Origin: Proteles cristata cristata
Lineage: Eukaryota > Chordata > Mammalia > Carnivora > Hyaenidae
DNA length: 64,000 bases
Direction: 5' to 3'
Assembly: GCA_017311185.1 (NCBI GenBank)
Contig: JAESUZ010000124.1
Location: 124,001 to 188,000 of the forward strand
Shown one piece after another: positions 34,374 through 46,293 of the stretch (within the stretch, counting starts at the first letter, position 1; each line of letters opens with the position of its first letter). Made by a program: the position numbers and the translations under genes. A model generated the notes under the pieces. It was not told the origin of the DNA. It worked only from the letters and a program-made list of their open reading frames with translations, and made no database searches.

Positions 34374-34632
34374 TTGGGTTTTTTGTTTGTTTGTTTTGTT
34401 TTTTATTTATTTTTATTTAAAAAAAATTTAATGTTAGTTTACTTTTGAGAGAGAGAGAGAAGCAGAGTGCAAGCAGGGGAGGGCAAGAGAGAGAGGGAGA
34501 CACAGAATCTGAAGCAGGCTCCAGGCTCTGAGCTGTCAGCACAGAGCCCGACGCTGGGCTCGAACCCACGAACCGTGAGATGACCTGAGCTGAAGTTGGC
34601 CGCTTAACCGACTGAACCACCCAGGCGCCCCT
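34374..34632 (-). mobile_element. CAN-SINE, full length
   Basis: Reverse SINE with a long T-rich, TTTG-containing tail, GA block, 'gacgctgggctcgaacccac' and head 'accacccaggcgcccc'. An imperfect TSD (AAAGAAATAGTTTT at 34360-34373, AAAGAAACAATTTT at 34633-34646) brackets it. Confidence 0.93.
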
Positions 34633-34646
34633 AAAGAAACAATTTT

Positions 34647-35332
34647 AAGGGAAAGTGTGTACATACGCTTTATTTAAGATCATTGTAGTGTTAAATAATT
34701 CCACATAAACTTTAATTGAAATATAGTAATGATCATAATTCATAAAGACAAATTTTGCTTTCACTGCTTATGGGTGATACAAGCATTTGATTTATTTTAA
34801 ATTAATTTTTAAAGAAAAATGTATAATTTATTAACACATTAAATTCAAAAGTGATATGAATATTTGGGTGATTGACTAGACAAAGCACAGATTAATACTG
34901 AACATGTTATGGTATTTACAATAGGTAAGAATCATTTTGATGGCCTGATATTTAGAGTCCTTGCATTTTGTGTTTCAACACCCACTGTGCTTATTTGTAT
35001 GACTCGGAGGCTGGTTGCTAAGTGACACCGGTAGAGGCTGGCCACTGCGCTTTGCAATTCCAAGTGTGCAAACGACACTTGGAAGGTGTGGATGGCCTTC
35101 ATTTTCAATGAATGAAAAGTCACAGTTACGTAATTTTCACCACTTAATTTTTCACACTGTCTTTGGTCCTCCTAGAGTAATTTTGATGTGCAAATTGAGA
35201 ATTTGAACCAAATGGGTACAACTCGTGACTCTGACGGAGGTCAACTTCAGGCTCGCTCATAGAGCTGCTGTCCTTTCTGTGCCCCCCACTGACCAGTGTT
35301 TCAACAGCAGCCTGCCTTAGCCATCAGTCCTT
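34647..35332. other. unassigned, no gene seen
   Basis: About 0.7 kb, no recognised repeat. Overlapping short frames on both strands near 34932-35206 have no motif. Confidence 0.4.
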
Positions 35333-35366
35333 TATTAAATTAAATTAAATTAAATTAAATTAAATT
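35333..35366. repeat. (TTAAA)n microsatellite
   Basis: About six to seven TTAAA/TAAAT units in a row. Confidence 0.95.
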
Positions 35367-37074
35367 GAGAATAGAAATAGTTTGAAACTTTATAATACTG
35401 ATAAGCTCCTTGGGAGCTTTATAGGTACGCGGTTAATTTGAGTCACTATGGAGGGTGCCAATATAATTTCCATTAATGGTCATACATAAAAATACCACGG
35501 ACAACTCTCAGTGTAAACTCCGATCATCTCAAATACTTCTCTCTCAAAGGATAAAGTCATGTAACGGTATGACTTTGGGCAATAACAGCCCAAAACTCTC
35601 CATGGCTTAATACACATACAAGTGGTTTCTCACTTATGGCGTATGAGTAACACAGGTCACCAGGGGTCTCTGCTCATGGTGCTCCCTGGGAACTTACTTT
35701 GTAATCACTCCAGCAGAGGGACGGTACGATGGCAAATCACTGGCTTTTAATGCTGCTAACTAGAAACGACACGGATTGCTTCTGATCGTGTTTTATTGGC
35801 TGAAGCAAGTTACATGGCTGCCTCAAGGAAATGGGAAAGGCAACCCTATCGCGTTCCTAACCGACACTGGCACCTACCACAGGGGGGCCGGGTGGAAAGC
35901 TTCATAAGCTGAGAATGGAAAACGATGCCCTGAAGGGCTGCTCCTCCCAACCTGACAAGTGTGGACATTCCTATGCTGGTATTTCACAGTTACCAGCTTC
36001 TTTTTTGTGCCCTTTTAGTAAGTCCCCAGCTTCTCCTTCAATGTTTATAACAGCTCAACATTAGCAAGTGTAGCATAACTTCTCCAAGCATTTCAAGCTC
36101 CTTTTTTAATGGGCATACACTCTCTAATGAGGATTCCAGCTATAAACTTAAATCACTAAGTTTGAAAACAGAGCTGTCTACACAGACGTGACCCACTTTT
36201 CTAGTAATCACTGATGTCTTTGGCTGATGGTCTACTACTACCTGACCCAAGAGACATTGTTAATAAAAAATTGGCATTTGAAGCTTATTTTATGGTCTAT
36301 TATCTTTATTTTCCCGGCATGTTAAACCTAACTGCACATCCACACAGCATAACTCCGTTCATAGAAAGTTCAAAAGTCAGCAGAACTCGTCCCTGGTGTT
36401 AGACGTCAGGATAGCTGTTATATTTGGAGAAACGTGGCTGGGACTGTCATGGGGGTGCAGGATTCTGGGAGTCTTTTGGATAATGTTCTGCATTGTTTGT
36501 TTTCAATGCGGCTGCTGCATACACAGGTGTGTTTATGGTAAGAAAATGCATGAAGTTGTATCTTATTCATGCATTTTTCTGTATGATAATTTGTCTCAAT
36601 ACAAGTTTCCCCTTAAAAGATCTAAGTGAACTTCAGTGGCCCTTCTCGAACTTCTAAGACAGGACCTCATTCCATTGGGAACAGAGAGAGAGAAGAAGGG
36701 TCTGCACCCCTCCCCGGGCTGCTACTGTTCCGTACCACCACCTGCTCCACAAAGGACATCTTTGTACTTTCTCTCCTCGGTTTTGTGAGCACCTGGGGGG
36801 CGGGCGTGGAGGAAAATCTTGAAGAGGGTTTGGACCCCCCACATTTTGCGGTCCCCAGACACTTCACACCGTCGTCAGTGCCCACAAAACCCCTGCAAAT
36901 TTGCAGACTCTCCTGCTTGGACTCTTCTCACTGGTGTGTGGCTGGGTCTACCCCACGTCGATCGGGGCTTGCTTCTCATTGGCCCTAAAAGTGCCTGCCT
37001 CTTCGTGGCCATTAGGTCAACAGTTGCTCTGAAAACTCAGCTTTCCAATGGCTCAGGAAATTTGTGAATTTGCA
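35367..37074. other. unassigned; possible old LTR at 35570-35880
   Basis: 'atcactggcttttaatgctg' and 'tggctgaagcaagttacatg' near 35730-35820 resemble an old interspersed repeat of MaLR LTR type, at low confidence. The segment 36600-37000 is relatively GC-rich, with frames of 60-120 residues on both strands, but no domain is recognised. No gene can be supported. Confidence 0.35.
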
Positions 37075-37900
37075 GTTTTCCCTAGCTTTTTGTCATTGTA
37101 CAAAAACACAGTGACAACACTCTTTCCAGTTCTCTGTATCCCCAAGCCTCTTTGCCCCTTTTTAATCCAGATATTATTGAAGATATAAGCCAATGATCTT
37201 GGAGATGCCCCTCATGATGTTTCCTTGTGAGTAAATTCCAGGTTATTCTTTATTGGCAGGAACACCACTTATGTGGTGTATGATATCAAAAGGCACATGA
37301 GGTTAGTTTGCCCCAGTATAGATGGTGTTAACCTTGGCCTCGAATACGGTGGAATCTTCCAGGCTCTCCACTGTGAAGTTACTTTTCCCCTTGATAATTA
37401 TGAGTAATTTGGGGTAGATACTCTTCCTCGTCAGATGTTCACCATTGGTTTAAGCATCCACTGATGATTTCGTAACTCCATCATTCTGTATACATTGGTC
37501 TGCATTTTTCTGTAAGGAAGAGTTTTTTTCTTCCTCGCCATTTATTAATCTATTTAGTTTTTTTCCATTAGTACAGACTCGTGGACTCTTAGTTTATTCA
37601 GTCAGTCATCCATTAATCTCTTCATTTATTTTGACACTCAAATTATTCTAGATTTGACTGGTAGGGGCATCCTCAAACTGCTATCCATATTCTTTTGGAA
37701 TATCCCATAAATTTTTTGAGCACTTGTTACTTTCTGATGAACGAGGTATTTCAAACTAATCTTGTATTTTTCTGTCCTGACCTTGATCCAGCCTTTTCTC
37801 TAAGGAGTCCTGGTTCATTTTATCAGAGAACTGTATTTTAAAACCAAGATGTAGGTACTACATGTGCTTATTTCTACTGATTATATATATTTGAATCCAA
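37075..37900 (-). mobile_element. ancient L1 3' UTR (L1M class)
   Basis: 'tccattagtacagactcgtg', 'ttgactggtaggggcatcct', 'tgtcctgaccttgatccagc' and 'ttaaaaccaagatgtaggta' follow the order of an old reverse L1 3' UTR. A related copy lies at 60.2-61.7 kb. Heavily diverged. Confidence 0.65.
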
Positions 37901-38184
37901 ACACACCAATTTCCCTACAATATAATAAAGTACAGCCTAAAGTTCTCTCTATATATTAATACCTCCTTTATCCAAAAGTGAGAAACCCAGCTCCAATTAA
38001 TTCAATGTATTTACTTACAGGATCAGTTCTCTGGATAATAACCAATCTTCCCATCAAAACCTCTGCTCCCTCCCAGATGCTTTTCTTAACTCGCTCAAGG
38101 TCTGACACCACACTCTGGGCACCACAACTCTTCCACATGATTGTCCTTTTCATTCCTATGGGTTCCATTTAAGGAAGATAGGCA
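37901..38184. other. unassigned
   Basis: No gene assigned. A 66-residue minus frame (38168-37968) spans a good donor-like GTAAGT (minus, 38018-38013), but neither an acceptor nor homology is evident. Confidence 0.35.
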
Positions 38185-38293
38185 GGAAAGAAGGAAGGAA
38201 GGAAGGAAGAGAGGGAGGGAGGAAGGAAGGAAGGAAGGAAGGAAGGAAGGAAGGAAGGGAAGGAAGAAAGGAAGGAAGGAAGAAAGGAAGGAA
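38185..38293. repeat. (GGAA)n microsatellite
   Basis: About 110 bases of GGAA with GAGG and AGAA interruptions. Such tracts are highly mutable and contain many ETS core (GGAA) sites. Confidence 0.96.
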
Positions 38294-39159
38294 AAATAGC
38301 TTTCATTTTAAAGTATATTTAACTAGAATTCTGCACTGACTTTTTTTTATCACTTAAAAGATTTCAACTCTATGTCTTCTAACCTCTATTTCTGATGAGA
38401 GATCAGTCATTTGAATCATTGCAGTGTGTTACATATATCATTTCTCTTTGGCTGCCTTCAAGATTTTCTTTTCATCTTTGGTTTTCAGATTTGGCTGGAC
38501 TCAAATGCAAAACTCCCTTGGCGGTCAGCAGGAGCTGAGCCTTCTCAGTTTCTGGGGCTCTCCACATCTTGGCTTTTCCTGGGAATCCTGAGTTCTCACT
38601 CACAGTGCAGTGCACAGGATTTGGGTGGAGTTAATATGCAGGTTTCATTCTCCCCCTTCTATGGCACCCTCCTCTAGACCAGGGCCCCTCACTTTCGCTG
38701 CTCTAGTAGCTCCGAACTCCTCAAATTCCCAGAGCAGATGAAACTGTGGCTTTGGGCTTGAGTTTTAGCTGCCGAGCTAGGACTACTGAAAGTGCCCTTG
38801 GGCAAAAAGGCATATAAATGCAAATTTCACCCAGTGCAGGTTTTCTTTCAAGGGTCAATTTCTATTTAGTTTCCTCCTGCTTCTTTCACTTACCACACTT
38901 TCAAAACAGTTTTTCTTAACATATGTATTTCCAGTTTTTAATTGTTATCTATGAGACTCCTGGTTGTATAGAAGTGACTCTGCCATTGCCTGAGCAGAAC
39001 TCTACTCTGTGTTTCTTATTTTGGTTTTCGAGTCCTTTCATTGTGTGACATTGTGCCTGATCTCTTTTATTCATGTGTTTATTTATCTGGATCATAGTTT
39101 ATAGACACATTTGTTTTTAATACTAATACATTTAGACCTATTGTATACTATGGCCATCT
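38294..39159. other. unassigned, possible old L1-like sequence
   Basis: 'catttctctttggctgcctt' and 'gattttcttttcatctttgg' resemble an old L1-derived repeat, not confirmed. One 88-residue plus frame (38411-38677) has no motif. Confidence 0.3.
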
Positions 39160-39233
39160 TTCTTCTTCTTCTTCTTCTTCTTCTTCTTCTTCTTCTTCTT
39201 CTTCTTCTTCTTCTTCTTCTTCTTCTTCTTCTT
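39160..39233. repeat. (TTC)n microsatellite
   Basis: About 25 uninterrupted TTC units. On the other strand this is a pure GAA tract. Confidence 0.97.
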
Positions 39234-40066
39234 TTACTATAGCTACTGTTTTGGTACTCTTTCTTTCTGCCTCTTTGCTGGTTTGAGTTTGATTGGCTCT
39301 ACTCTGACCTAAAGTAAATCAGTATGCATATCCTTCGCTGAATAAACCAAAAGAAAGCATGCTCAGATTTACCTTCTCTCTGTCATCCCCTTGGTGTGGA
39401 GATGTGTTATGGAATATGTTTTTGAAATTTATCATTAATGCTTATTTTGGCTTAACAAGAAGTCTTACTAATCTCCCTGCTTAGCATTGTCTTTTGAACC
39501 ACACTATCTCCCCCATATTCATTTTTCTTCTTGCTCAAATACATTTTTTTATTAATTGTTCCAGACTGAATTAGTTTCTGGTAGCGCTTCTGAGTCACAA
39601 TATTATTTTTGCTGTCACATGTCACTGATATTTAACTTCACGGAAATTTCTAATGTGAAAATGACTTTTTGCTCTGCCCTTTGAAGATACTGCTCAATTA
39701 CTGTGATCCCATAATTTCTAACATTTATTCTCATATTGATGGGGCTTTGGAGAGGTGGGGGTTCAGAGTCGAAGGCCAGGAAGAATTCTTGAAGGAGACT
39801 CCGTGTCCTGCATGACTGTGATCTCTATCACTTAACCATTTGTTTTCTTTCCTTTGTCCTTGGGTAGCTGGGAGTTCCTGAGGAATATCACACATATCCC
39901 TCCTGGGGGGAGTGTCTGGGGGGTACCAGCTTGCCTTATGCTCCCTCGTCAATATCAATATAATTTTTATGCTTTCATGTATTTTTTTTATCTACTCCAT
40001 CTCTAGGACTTTCTCTTCAATGCTGATGCCCTGAAAATTCTCTATGATATGTCTAAATGTGTACGT

Positions 40067-40067
<1 letters not shown>
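39234..40067. other. unassigned, no gene seen
   Basis: AT-rich sequence with no recognised family. A 75-residue minus frame (39731-39958) has no motif. Confidence 0.4.

Positions 40068-40105
<38 letters not shown>
40068..40105. repeat. (TG)n microsatellite
   Basis: About 19 TG units. Confidence 0.96.
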
Positions 40106-40109
<4 letters not shown>

Positions 40110-40599
40110 AGTAGGGAGAGTATTGTTCAGTTTATTTTGCTCAGCAAAAGGTTGAGCCATTTAATCTGTAGACTGTTTTTATTTGCCACTAGAAAATCCT
40201 AACATGTTGAATTGTACTTCTGTTATCTCTGCTGTCTCTCTCCAAAAATATTTAAGGATATTGAAATTTCCGGATCTGCTATGTAGTTCTTCTGTTGAAG
40301 TTTTTATTTTATAATTATTATTTTTAATATCTAAGATTGCAATTTAGTGCTTTTTGATAACACTCTGTTCCTCTCCATAGGTACAAATCCTTTAAAACCC
40401 CGTCCCACCCCCATCTGCCGTTCTTATTCTATTTCCTTGGATGTAGATTATTTCATTGCTGGGTTTCTTGTCTACCTTTCATAATCGGCTTTCATTAAAT
40501 GTATAGACATTTGGGCTTGTATACTCAACTTTGTCATCAAGATCTCTCGATAGACAAGAGGTGCTGCAGTGAATTATGGTGTAGACAACAAAGGCAAAC
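40106..40599. other. unassigned, no gene seen
   Basis: No repeat family or frame recognised. Confidence 0.4.
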
Positions 40600-41128
40600 G
40601 AAATGTAGAAAAATATTACATTTCCTTACAACTTGCAGCCCATTGACATGTACTTAAGATAGGCGGAGTGACCTTCCTCCAGGAGTTCAACTGTCTCCCT
40701 GTGAATACTTTGCTAGAGGCAAAAGGCAACCTTAGTTTGACATTAGCCCAAACTCCAGGATCCTGGAAGTCTTCTTTACCATATAAAAATCCCTCTGGAA
40801 ACTTCCTTTATCTGTACCCCTCAAGATATATATTAGCAATCATACTCCAAGCATATAGCCCCACTGATATACATCTGAAGGGTCTCATGACTGAGGTTTT
40901 ACGAGACAGTAATAAATGGCCTTATCTCAACAGCAGCTAGCCCCTCAAGGTCCCGGAAACCTTGCTTCCAAATTCCTTAGAGACTTCTGCTAGCGCTAAC
41001 CCCCTCCCAGCTGAAGAGTATATAACCAGTCCCTCCTCACAACCCCAGCGCAGCTCCTTCTGCCCACGGGTCCTGGCCCCGTGCTTTGATAAAACTACCT
41101 GTTTTGCACCAAAGACATCTCAAGAGTC
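40600..41128 (+). mobile_element. ERV class I-like LTR, truncated
   Basis: The right half has LTR promoter features in order: a TATA box in 'gagtatataaccag' near 41018, a GC-richer R-like segment ('ctgcccacgggtcctggccc'), a degenerate poly(A) signal (GATAAA near 41088) and a U5-like 'caccaaagacatctcaagag'. This layout fits a carnivore gammaretrovirus-like LTR. The left edge is a guess. The 3' edge is cut by the L1 tail at 41129. No internal viral genes are seen, so it is probably a solo or truncated LTR. Confidence 0.6.
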
Positions 41129-41165
41129 GTTTGTTTGTTTGTTTGTTTGTTTGTTTGTTTGTTTT
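41129..41165. repeat. (TTTG)n tract, L1 tail
   Basis: About nine TTTG units that form the 3' tail, in reverse, of the L1 to the right. They may have expanded as a microsatellite. Confidence 0.9.
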
Positions 41166-41535
41166 AAATACAATTTGTTGTCGGGGCGCCTGGGTGGCTT
41201 AGTCGGTTAAGCGTCCGACTTTCGCTTAGGTCATGATCTCGCGGTTCGCGGGTTCGGGCCCCGCATCGGGCTCTGTGCTGACTGCCAGCTCAGAGCCTGG
41301 AGCCTGTTTCAGCCTGTGACTCCCTCTCTCTCTCTGACCCTCCCCTGCTCACGCTGCTCTCTCTCTCTCTCTCCTAGAAATAAATAAAACATTAAAAAAA
41401 AAATAAAATAAATAAATCAATACAATTTGTTGTCAAATTGGCTAACACACAGTGTGTAAAGTGTGCTCTTGGTTTTGGGGGTAGGTTCCTGCGGTTCATC
41501 GCTTCCGTACAACACCCAGTTCACTCCCGGCCCCT
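41166..41535 (-). mobile_element. felid L1 3' end, 5'-truncated, split by SINE
   Basis: 'acaatttgttgtcaaattgg' and 'gtacaacacccagttcactc' are the reverse of the felid L1 3' UTR. About 130 bases of L1 remain outside the SINE. It lies at the broken end of the LTR. Confidence 0.75.
41183..41418 (+). mobile_element. CAN-SINE, young felid type
   Basis: Nearly intact felid SINE with 'catgatctcgcggttcgcgg' and tail 'gaaataaataaaacatt'. The 16-base TSD AATACAATTTGTTGTC is exact at 41167-41182 and 41419-41434. Confidence 0.96.
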
Positions 41536-42779
41536 AATGTTTCACATCAGATTCTATTTTCAGTGCATTTTACGTCAGACTCGAGGATGGACCGGTGAAC
41601 AGCCAGACACTGCACGTCAGCAGCTTGCCCTCTGTGATTGGTTTCCTCGTCCCTCCCAGGAGTGCTACTTCGATCTTTGACTCCATACCCCTTGCTCATT
41701 GCTCCCACAAGAGACTGACAGACATTTCCCTTTGCTAGTGTGGGGCCCAGTTCATGCAAGAATATCCCTGACTCATCTCACTGCTGAGTGTCGCTAAGTG
41801 CGCAGGGAGCAGCTTCTTTATGCTGCTGGTTTCAGGGACATCCGGGAGTGAGGAATTCTTGGCGCCCTTCTCTCCTTCTGATACAGGGGTTTGATTCCAA
41901 GTATTTGATCCTGCTCTTTCCTTTTTCAACATAATCTCCTTGGTTTTCTACCTTTCAGAACTTTCTCAGAGCTTCTGGCTTGCCAAGGTTCCTCTTTTTG
42001 GTTCTGTGATTAATTATGCACCCATCAATTTATCTTATATCTTTTCTGTCGTTTCTAAGGATTTTATTAAAGAAGGGGAGACTGTTCAGGACGGAATTTT
42101 GAAACCAACTCATCATTACTTTTTTCCCTCCAGGGTTAATATATTTTATATTACATAATATTTATTATTGCATAACATTAGCTGATATGAAAGTAGGAAT
42201 CACTTAATAGGAGAATGTTTTACAAAACGAGTCTACACATCAGTCCCTTCAAGAGAGGCATATTAATCATTTTTTCAACTGCTAACGTATCACAATAAAA
42301 GCGTTCCCTGTTCAGGTCACAGTTAATTTTTTCGTTAACAAGCTCATGTAATGAGTTAATGCTACCAGTACAGTAAGAACTACTTAATTTTCATAATTGA
42401 AGCTAAACAGAACCATTGGATAATCAGGGCAGGTACATTTTGAGATGTGGTTTCATTGATTCTTCATGGTGGATTCTCATTCCCTGAACTTAATGATAAA
42501 ATTGAGCAATTCACAGGGTGCCTCTCGATAATTAATTATAATTAGTCAGATTCAAATCCTGTCGTGAGTCATGTACCTTGTTTCTTTACTCTTCCAGTGT
42601 GGTCTAGAAGTACTTAAGAACATGTACCCAGTAATTAAGAAAATCACGTTTAATTGCCAAAATACACATGTCAAGCACTTTAATCTTGTCACTTATTATA
42701 AAATATTTGGTGAATATAAATAAATGTGTGTGTCATATAAAATATTAATCACAAATGCTCCCGTGTGTGAGTCACCAAG
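41536..42779. other. unassigned, no gene seen
   Basis: About 1.2 kb. The left part might hold the rest of the LTR seen at 40.6-41.1 kb, but I cannot match it. Frames of up to 80 residues lack motifs. Confidence 0.35.
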
Positions 42780-43664
42780 CCGAGAAAGTTAATGTTGACA
42801 AAATCTGAACGCCTCCCTCTGTCCTTTCCTGATTGCTTCTCCCTTATTGCTCCAAAGTAGTCATTCTGCAAATTTAGTGTTTTGGTTATTTTGTGTCTCT
42901 TTAAGATGTTTATGGCACATATGGACATACATATGCATTCTTAGGATGCAAATGGTTTAGTTAAACTGGTTTTTTAAATTCTTATAAATGGTGTTCTTCT
43001 GCAATTTGCTTATTTTTAAAGGTTATTTATTTATTTCGAGAGAGACAGAGCACACACATGCACAAAAAGGAGAGGGGCAGTGAGAGAGAGGGAGAGAGAA
43101 TCCCAAGTAGGCTTCAGGGTATAAGGGCAGAGCCCAGTGTGGGGCTCGATTTCACAAACTGTGAGATCATGACCTGAGCCAAAATCAAGAGTTGGACACT
43201 TAACCGACTGAGCCACCCAGGCGCCAATGCAATTTGCTTTTTTATGCGGTGTTATGTTTCTGTGATTAACACATTTTGATGAAGTGTAGTACTTGTTAAT
43301 TTCCACTGCTGTGGAGTGTTCCATTCTATTATTCTTCCAGAATGTTCTTAACCATTATCTTAAAACAGGCATTTATATTATTTTTACTGCTGTTATCACT
43401 GTTACTGGTTTTTGTTTTGTTTGTGTTTTTTTCTATTGCAAAAATGCAGCTGAGAAGATTTTGTTTATGTTTCCTGTGTGCCCACAGGAGAGATCGTTTA
43501 GGGTAATAGCAAGAAGTAGAATATCTTGGCTATAGATTAGATTATCTTTAAAATTACCGAGTAGTGCCGAATTTTTTCAAAGTGCTGATTCTACTCGGAA
43601 TCTGAAAGATTTCCCCTCACTGGTGTGAATACCAGTTGGTATCGTCAGACTTTAAAATGTTTTG
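42780..43664 (-). mobile_element. ancient L1, part 1
   Basis: Reverse L1M: 'aatggtgttcttctgcaatt', 'tttccactgctgtggagtgt', 'attcttccagaatgttctta' and 'agaagtagaatatcttggct'. The element continues after the LTR at 44016. Split by the SINE at 43012-43227. Confidence 0.65.
43012..43227 (-). mobile_element. CAN-SINE, older
   Basis: Reverse SINE with 'ttatttatttatttcgagag', 'gtgtggggctcgatttcaca' and head 'gccacccaggcgcca'. The 12-base TSD TGCAATTTGCTT is at 43000-43011 and 43228-43239. It inserted in the ancient L1. Confidence 0.92.
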
Positions 43665-44015
43665 CCCATCTGGTTGCCTTAGCTTGAGTGCCAGGACAGA
43701 ATGTGGCTCAAACCACACCACTTTATTTTCTCATGGTCCTGGGGCCTACAAGTCCAAGATCAGGGTCACTGTATCCTCACATGATGGCGGGGGGGTGTGG
43801 GGGGGCAGGGAGAGAGAATGACAGAGAGAGAGAGAGAGAGAGAGCTGTCCATGCATGCTTCTTTCTATAAGGACATTAATTTTACCAGATTAGGGCCTCA
43901 CCCTTATGATTTCATTCAACCTTAATTACTTCCGTTACTCCAAAAACAGTCACATTGGATTACTTCAACATGTAAATTTGTTGGGAGGCAGGGGGACACA
44001 GTTCAGTCCCTAGCA
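43665..44015 (-). mobile_element. MaLR LTR (MLT1/MST-like)
   Basis: In reverse: 'tttattttctcatggtcctg' and 'gcctacaagtccaagatcag' are the 3' half, and 'attagggcctcacccttatg', 'cagtcacattggattacttc' and 'ggacacagttcagtccctag' the 5' half. These are MaLR LTR hallmarks. It carries a G-run and GA tract at 43785-43842. It sits between two parts of one L1. Confidence 0.78.
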
Positions 44016-45290
44016 CTGGTGGAATGCAGAAACATCTCACTGTAGTCTTCCTTTCCATTTCTCTAATGTGTAATGAGAGCAAACACGTTTTTTTAAGTTT
44101 ATTGGTCATTGAGGTTTCTTCTTTCTGTAAAGGTCTCTAGATCATTTTTCTTGCTTTGCTTGTCTTTGCATGGACTTACATGGGGTTTTTTTTCTTTATA
44201 TGGATTTTTATAATTTCTTTTTTTAATTTTTTATTGTTGATTTTTGAGAGAGAGAGAGCACGCACGCACGCGGGAGCACAAGCAGGGGAGAGGCAGAGAG
44301 AAAGGGAGACAGAATCCGAATCAGGCTCCAGGCTCCCAGCTCTCAGCACAGAGCCCAGTGTAGGGCTTGAACTCAGGAGCTGTGAGATCCTGACCTGAGC
44401 CAAAGTCAGACGCTTAACTGACTGAGCCGCCCAGGGGGCCCTACAATTTCTTAACGTATTTTAGATACTAATTCTTTGTTGGTCATATAAATTGCAAATG
44501 TTTTCTCCCAGTAGGTGGCTTTCTTTTTCTGTTTCTTTATAGCATATTTTGATTACTAGGAGTTGTTAATTTTTTGAATGAAGTCATATTTATCAATTGT
44601 TTTAATTGATTAAAACATTTATAATTAATGTTTATTAATTAATAGTTCATACCTTTGTATGTAGTTTACAAAATTATTTTCTACCCCTAACTTGTAAATA
44701 TAGTCTCCTATTTTTCTTTTTGAATTTTTAAAGTTTTGCTTTCCTCACGTAAGTTTCTAAGTTATGTAGAACTGATTGTATAGATAATCTGTGATTAGGA
44801 TCCAAACTTTTTTTTTCCCCCTTTATTGACTGAGTAATTGTCAGACCAGTATTTCTTGGGAAGCCCATCTATTCTCGACTGATTTGAAATGCTGTCCTCG
44901 TATCTGTTTCTAGACATTCCTGTTTTGTTGCTTTATTTGTTCTCTCCCAGCATAAATTCTTCACCGTCTTAATTATCTCATTTTGGCTTTATTAAATAAT
45001 GATATTCCCCCAGAGTATATAAGCCCACCCTATTTTTCTTCATGAATATATAGACAAATTTGACCCTTTTCCATCCAAACCTTTGAATTCTAGAAGATAC
45101 ACCTATTGGGATTTTCATTGAATTCACATTGATTATACAGACCAATGTGGAGAGAAGTGGTATATTTACATTGTTTTGATTTTCTAACCAGAAATATTTG
45201 TTTGGTGTCATTTAGTAACTTTTAATAAGTTCCCAAATTTTTACATATATAGGTTTTGTACAGCTTTTATGTTTGGGCCTGTAATCTAAT
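44016..45290 (-). mobile_element. ancient L1, part 2 (ORF2 region)
   Basis: Resumes with 'catttctctaatgtgtaatg' and 'gtttattggtcattgaggtt', then 'tagatactaattctttgttg'. It continues into diverged reverse ORF2 to about 'tttagtaacttttaataagt'. No frame remains. Split by the SINE at 44220-44441. Confidence 0.65.
44220..44441 (-). mobile_element. CAN-SINE
   Basis: Reverse SINE: GA block with a CGCACG patch, 'gtgtagggcttgaactcagg' and head 'gagccgcccagggggcc'. A near-exact TSD (TATAATTTCTT at 44209-44219, TACAATTTCTT at 44442-44452) brackets it. Confidence 0.92.
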
Positions 45291-46275
45291 CAGAGAGGAC
45301 AGGAACTGTCATGAAAGGTGCGCATATGTATCATCTGACATAACTTTCTTGCAGTAACAGCCCCTCATTTAGTGGTTTATAGGAACAAATGCTTTTTTTT
45401 CCTTGCTCACGTTACAAGTCATTCACTGTGAATTGGCTGTGGTAGCTGTAGCTCCATTCAGCTCTGCATCTTTTGAAACTGTACCCTGGAAATCACCCTG
45501 TGAAATGTTGTCCCAAAGCACAACTCTCTCACTGAACAGTTTGTGACATGAATTGTCAATAAAAATTTAAATTGTTAAAAAAAAACATTAGAAAACTGAA
45601 ATTAATTTAGCAACAGTGTATTCGTTTGGCTTACTGAAGCGATATGTGCTTGAAATCCATAAAAGAAGTAAGAAGATAGTACAGGTGCCCCCTAAATCCA
45701 GTACTAGATATAATGAATATTTATTTTTTGATATTTTTCCTTTTAGTTTTCACTTTTGTGTCAATGCATATATATAAATTTTAATAAAATCAGGATTGTA
45801 TTATGAAAGTCATTCTGTAATCTTATAACAAAAGATAACATATTATATAATCATATATTTCTTTGTCATTTAATGGACTTTGAAAACAGGAATTTAAATG
45901 GCTGCATAATATCTCAGGATATGAATGGTCAGTAATTTAGTTAGCCCTTTCTCCATTGTTAGAGTGTTTCCTTTGTTATGCTACTATAGGTAAGGCTGCA
46001 GGTAATGTTATTGTAAATAGATCAGAATATTAATCATTTATTACATCCTTATGAAAGGTTTCTGGGAGAGTAATATGAATTCTGGTGTTGGGGTGAGTTG
46101 ACATCAGATATCACATAATCCTGACATTGCAGTGTAATGGGGGCTAAATATACTTGCAGTTTAAGTCACATGAGCACGACTTATCTGGTTGTTGAGAGCA
46201 AACCCAAAGGCAGGCCATGTTCAGTTGACTAGGGATGATGACTTTAGTTACAGGAGATAGATGGTTACATAATGT
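45291..46275. other. unassigned; possible old LTR at 45350-45530
   Basis: 'cctcatttagtggtttatag' and 'cattcactgtgaattggctg' could be an old MaLR-type LTR, low confidence. The rest is AT-rich with no recognised feature. Confidence 0.35.
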
Positions 46276-46293
46276 AGAAAAGAGGTCTTGCCA

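Noticed and set aside
36626..36988. 120-residue frame in a GC-richer patch
   Set aside because: Competing frames on the other strand, no domain, and no splice signals that fit.
37968..38168. Minus-strand exon with a GTAAGT donor
   Set aside because: The frame runs through the donor, no acceptor is visible, and it borders a simple repeat; support is too weak.
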